46,473 nucleotides of DNA from assembly GCA_024400935.1 (NCBI GenBank), contig JAKSLZ010000013.1, forward strand, positions 1 to 46,473. The letters run 5' to 3'. The notes under the pieces were generated by a model. It was not told where the DNA came from. It did not search any database and saw only the letters and a list, made by a program, of their open reading frames with translations. The first letter of the stretch is position 1; each line of letters starts with the position of its first letter. Positions 43,928-46,473 of this stretch are shown here, one piece after another. Position numbers and translations under genes: made by a program. Source of the stretch: Muribaculaceae bacterium (GTDB lineage: Bacteria > Bacteroidota > Bacteroidia > Bacteroidales > Muribaculaceae).

Positions 43928-44006
43928 CATAAGTGTCTGGTATAAAAAAAGAAAATGTCATTTTCTTTTTCCGCACACTGATATTAGTTTTATTACACCT
44001 CTTAAA

Positions 44007-45884
44007 ATGGAACAACTCAAGCACGAGTGCGGCATCGCAATGATAAAACTGCGCAAGCCGCTGCAGTACTACAAGGAAAAATACGGCACTTACCTCTATG
44101 GCCTCAACAAACTGTACCTGCTCATGGAGAAGCAGCACAACCGCGGTCAGGAAGGTGCCGGAATAGGCTGTGTCTACACCCATTCAAAGCCTGGCGAGGA
44201 ATACATCTTCCGCGACCGTGCACTGGGATCAGGCGCCATAAGCGAGATATTCGACCGTGTGCGCAAGGATATCCACGAGGCACTGGTCCAGGGTGTTGCA
44301 CCCATCGACCTGCCGTTTGTGGGCGAACTCTACATGGGTCACCTGCGCTACAGCACCACGGGCAAGAACGGCTTGAGTTTCGTGCATCCGTTCCTGAGGC
44401 GCAACAACTGGAAGTCGCGCAACCTGCTGCTCTGCGGCAACTTCAACATGACCAACGTTGACGAGATATTTGGCGACATTGTGAGCCGCGGACAGCATCC
44501 GCGCGTCAAGAGCGACACTATCTTGCTGCTTGAGCAGTTAGGCGAATCGCTCGACAATGAGAACCAGCGCCTGCACCGCATCTACCGCGAGCAAGGACTC
44601 ACCGGCACCGAACTCACTGAGGCCATGGAGAGTAACCTTGACTTCAAGCGCATCCTCGAGCGTCCGTCAAGCACATGGGACGGTGGATATGCGATGTGCG
44701 GCATAACTGGTAGCGGCGACATGTTTGTCATGCGCGACCCACATGGTATCAGGCCGGCATTCTACTACATAGACGATGAGATATTTGTTGCAGCCAGCGA
44801 GCGCCCTGTCATCCAGACAGTGATGAACGTACCAGTAGATGCCATCCATGAACTCACCCCCGGCGCGGCAATCACCGTCAGCAAGAACAATGATATTTCG
44901 ATAGAACAAATACTGCCCCAGCTCGACTATCGCCATTGCTCGTTTGAACGCATCTACTTCTCGCGCGGCAGCGATCGCGATATCTACAACGAGCGCAAGG
45001 CTCTGGGACACAATATTGCACCGCAAGTAATCAACGCTGTCAACGGAGACCTGGACAACACCATCGTCTCGTTTATCCCTAACACCGCCGAGGTGGCATA
45101 TATGGGACTCGTCGAGGGACTTGAGCAACACCTTCAGCACGACAAACTGCAACGCATCAAGGCCCTGGACCATGATGCACCCGACTATGACGCAGCCCTC
45201 GAAGCAATTCTGTCACACCGCCTTCGCACCGAGAAGATTGCCATCAAGGACATCAAGCTGCGCACCTTTATCACCGAGGGAAACCAGCGCAACGACCTCG
45301 CGGCACATGTCTATGACGTGACCTACGGCCAGGTGCGCAACGGCATTGACAACCTGGTGGTAATCGACGACAGCATCGTGCGCGGCACCACGCTCAAGCA
45401 GAGCATCCTTCGCATCCTCGATCGCCTGCACCCCCGCAAAATCGTTATCGTGTCGTCGGCTCCGCAGATTCGCTACCCCGATTACTATGGCATAGACATG
45501 TCGCGCATGAGTGAATTCTGTGCCTTCAAGGCGGCTATCCAACTACTCAAGGACACTGGCCAACAAAGCGTCATTGATGATGTTTACGCCAAGTGCAAGG
45601 CGCAAGAAGGCTTGCCTAAAGAACAGATAAAAAACTATGTGACCGAGATTTACGCGCCTTTTACCGACGAAGACATCTCACGCCAAATCGTTGTGATGCT
45701 TAAAGACAAAGACATCCAAGCCGACGTCGAACTCGTGTTCCAGACTGTAGACGGCCTTCACCAAGCCATCCCCACCGCCCCCGGCGACTGGTACTTCTCA
45801 GGAAACTACCCCACCCCCGGCGGCAACATGATGGTAAACAAAGCCTTCATCAACTGGTACGAAGGCAACCCCCTAAAACGCTAA
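44007..45884 (+). CDS. purF: Amidophosphoribosyltransferase-family protein (PurF-like)
   Basis: A 625-residue enzyme of the glutamine PRPP amidotransferase family. The N-terminal nucleophile-type glutaminase begins at C8 (EQLKHECGIAMI), after a short propeptide as in classical PurF. HNRGQEGAGIG (about 46) and RYSTTGKNG (about 115) are further glutaminase motifs. The phosphoribosyltransferase loop NLVVIDDSIVRGTTLKQSI (about 448) binds PRPP. The protein is longer than E. coli PurF, with an insertion between the two domains and an extended C-terminus, as in the long Bacteroidota form. It should start purine synthesis, but a second PurF elsewhere in the genome would leave its exact role open. Confidence 0.88.
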   Translation: MEQLKHECGIAMIKLRKPLQYYKEKYGTYLYGLNKLYLLMEKQHNRGQEGAGIGCVYTHSKPGEEYIFRDRALGSGAISEIFDRVRKDIHEALVQGVAPIDLPFVGELYMGHLRYSTTGKNGLSFVHPFLRRNNWKSRNLLLCGNFNMTNVDEIFGDIVSRGQHPRVKSDTILLLEQLGESLDNENQRLHRIYREQGLTGTELTEAMESNLDFKRILERPSSTWDGGYAMCGITGSGDMFVMRDPHGIRPAFYYIDDEIFVAASERPVIQTVMNVPVDAIHELTPGAAITVSKNNDISIEQILPQLDYRHCSFERIYFSRGSDRDIYNERKALGHNIAPQVINAVNGDLDNTIVSFIPNTAEVAYMGLVEGLEQHLQHDKLQRIKALDHDAPDYDAALEAILSHRLRTEKIAIKDIKLRTFITEGNQRNDLAAHVYDVTYGQVRNGIDNLVVIDDSIVRGTTLKQSILRILDRLHPRKIVIVSSAPQIRYPDYYGIDMSRMSEFCAFKAAIQLLKDTGQQSVIDDVYAKCKAQEGLPKEQIKNYVTEIYAPFTDEDISRQIVVMLKDKDIQADVELVFQTVDGLHQAIPTAPGDWYFSGNYPTPGGNMMVNKAFINWYEGNPLKR

Positions 45885-46364
45885 CCACCTCCCACAGAGT
45901 ATTGGTTTAGGGTTTTATGCCTAAAAGAGGGATAATAGAACAAAAACAGAAATAAACCGCTGTGTAAGAGAAGATGTCTGTCGCCATTGATGTCATGCGC
46001 TTGTGATTTCGTCAGTGAGCTTCGCTCCCCGCAAAATCCCAAACACATGCCATCACCCTGCAGGGATTTTCTTCTCTCACACAGCCAAAAAATCGCCAAA
46101 ATTGATGTTTTTAAATTGTTCTATAGGTCAAATCGGGTGATGCGATTACCTCTGAACCCTGATTAGCACTATCTTCGTTGATGTTTTAAAATATCCAAAC
46201 TAAGACTTTTTTGACTAAATAACATTTATATATGTACCTTGTGTTATAAGAGAGTGTTATATTAACGTGAGTTCGACGAATTTAATCGCTTGATTATTTG
46301 GAAAATAGCGGAATTTTTTGTAATTTAGTAGTGCAAAAAAAATCAAAAACAAAAATATTCCGCT
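45885..46364. other. 480-bp gap after purF
   Basis: It holds the palindromic element 45959-46085 and the hairpin 46305-46366. Between them (46086-46304) I see AT-rich DNA with no supported gene. It probably contains the left end of the insertion sequence that starts with the transposase at 46365, but I could not place that end or a target duplication. Confidence 0.6.
45959..46085. repeat. 127-bp palindromic element downstream of purF
   Basis: GCTGTGTAAGAGAAG (45959-45973) is an inverted copy of 46071-46085 with one mismatch. Inside, GTCATGCGCTTGTGATTT is roughly matched by the complement of the segment near 46033-46052. Near the centre the minus strand reads GGGAGCGAAGC (46019-46029), the same word as near the centre of the element at 15342-15525. 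Confidence 0.82.
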
Positions 46365-46366
46365 AT
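46305..46366 (+). promoter_or_regulatory. Inverted repeat covering the transposase start codon
   Basis: ATAGCGGAATTTTTT (46305-46319) pairs with AAAAATATTCCGCTAT (46351-46366), with one mismatch. In mRNA the stem would include the AT of the ATG at 46365. Confidence 0.6.
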
Positions 46367-46473
46367 GTTCACTGATGACAAAATTACTGAAATTTTCGTA
46401 ATGTGCGATGAATTCTGCCAAAAATTTGATGAGTTCTTCAAAAAAACTTCACTTGAGGCTCCAAAGTCCGGCA
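46365..46473 (+). mobile_element. IS982-like transposase, N-terminal fragment (cut by window edge)
   Basis: The frame from 46365 reads MFTDDKITEIFVMCDEFCQK, then FDEFFKKTSLEAPKSG, and leaves the window. The KITEIF-x-x-CDEFC-x-x-FD pattern resembles the opening of IS982-family transposases from Bacteroidota, which I know from memory. These DDE enzymes move the element by cut and paste. Only 36 codons are visible and the catalytic residues lie outside, so activity cannot be judged. Confidence 0.6.

Overview
The window comes from a gut-type Bacteroidales genome, most likely Muribaculaceae or Prevotellaceae. Four things point there. (1) Promoters follow the Bacteroidota pattern TTTG-N20-TAnnTTTG, and most genes lack a Shine-Dalgarno site. 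(2) The tmRNA tag ends GENNYALAA, as in Bacteroidota. (3) There are BspA-type leucine-rich-repeat surface proteins with C-terminal tails like type IX secretion signals. (4) The gene families are typical of the order: DUF4301, TMEM43, DUF4369, a LysM/periplasmic-binding fusion, a PorT-like barrel and type III glutamine synthetase. This assignment is an inference; no 16S gene is present.

Layout. 1-6665: first codons of pyruvate phosphate dikinase (minus), a duplicated palindromic repeat, then a complete type I restriction-modification operon read leftwards (hsdM, hsdS, hsdR). 6666-7113: minisatellite DNA. 7114-17735: housekeeping genes (rlmD, an HsdR-N nuclease-like protein, holA, a LysM/PorT-like envelope pair, dnaG, relA). 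17859-21248: DUF4301 protein, thioredoxin lipoprotein, and the ribosomal operon rpsF-rpsR-rplI. 21350-25924: Dabb protein, small LRR protein, LuxR-type regulator, DUF1349 protein and an M3 peptidase. 26087-26590: tmRNA with its own promoter and terminator. 26627-31499: envelope and lipoproteins of mostly unknown role. 31563-34483: proline biosynthesis, proC-proB-proA. 34484-41293: a surface-protein region holding a structured non-coding RNA, a BspA-like protein, an AT-rich ComEC-like metallo-beta-lactamase-fold protein, a 982-residue LRR/Big_2/dockerin/cohesin-like protein and a 423-residue protein with a duplicated cohesin-like module. 41464-45884: a possible leader RNA, glnN and purF. 45885-46473: another long palindrome and the start of an IS982-like transposase.

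How the genes work together. HsdM, HsdS and HsdR form one restriction complex. ProB, ProA and ProC make proline from glutamate; GlnN and PurF both handle glutamine nitrogen. RlmD, S6, S18, L9, tmRNA and RelA all serve or sense the ribosome, and HolA and DnaG serve replication. The 35100-41293 cluster looks like a set of exported proteins for binding or display at the cell surface.

The most unusual features are not classical genes. They are four groups of long imperfect palindromes lying just downstream of coding regions, one of them inside the proline cluster; two promoter-driven, strongly structured candidate RNAs (34675-34955 and 41502-41631) that share an upstream sequence; and the adjacent dockerin and cohesin-like proteins. 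None of these could be checked against databases here.
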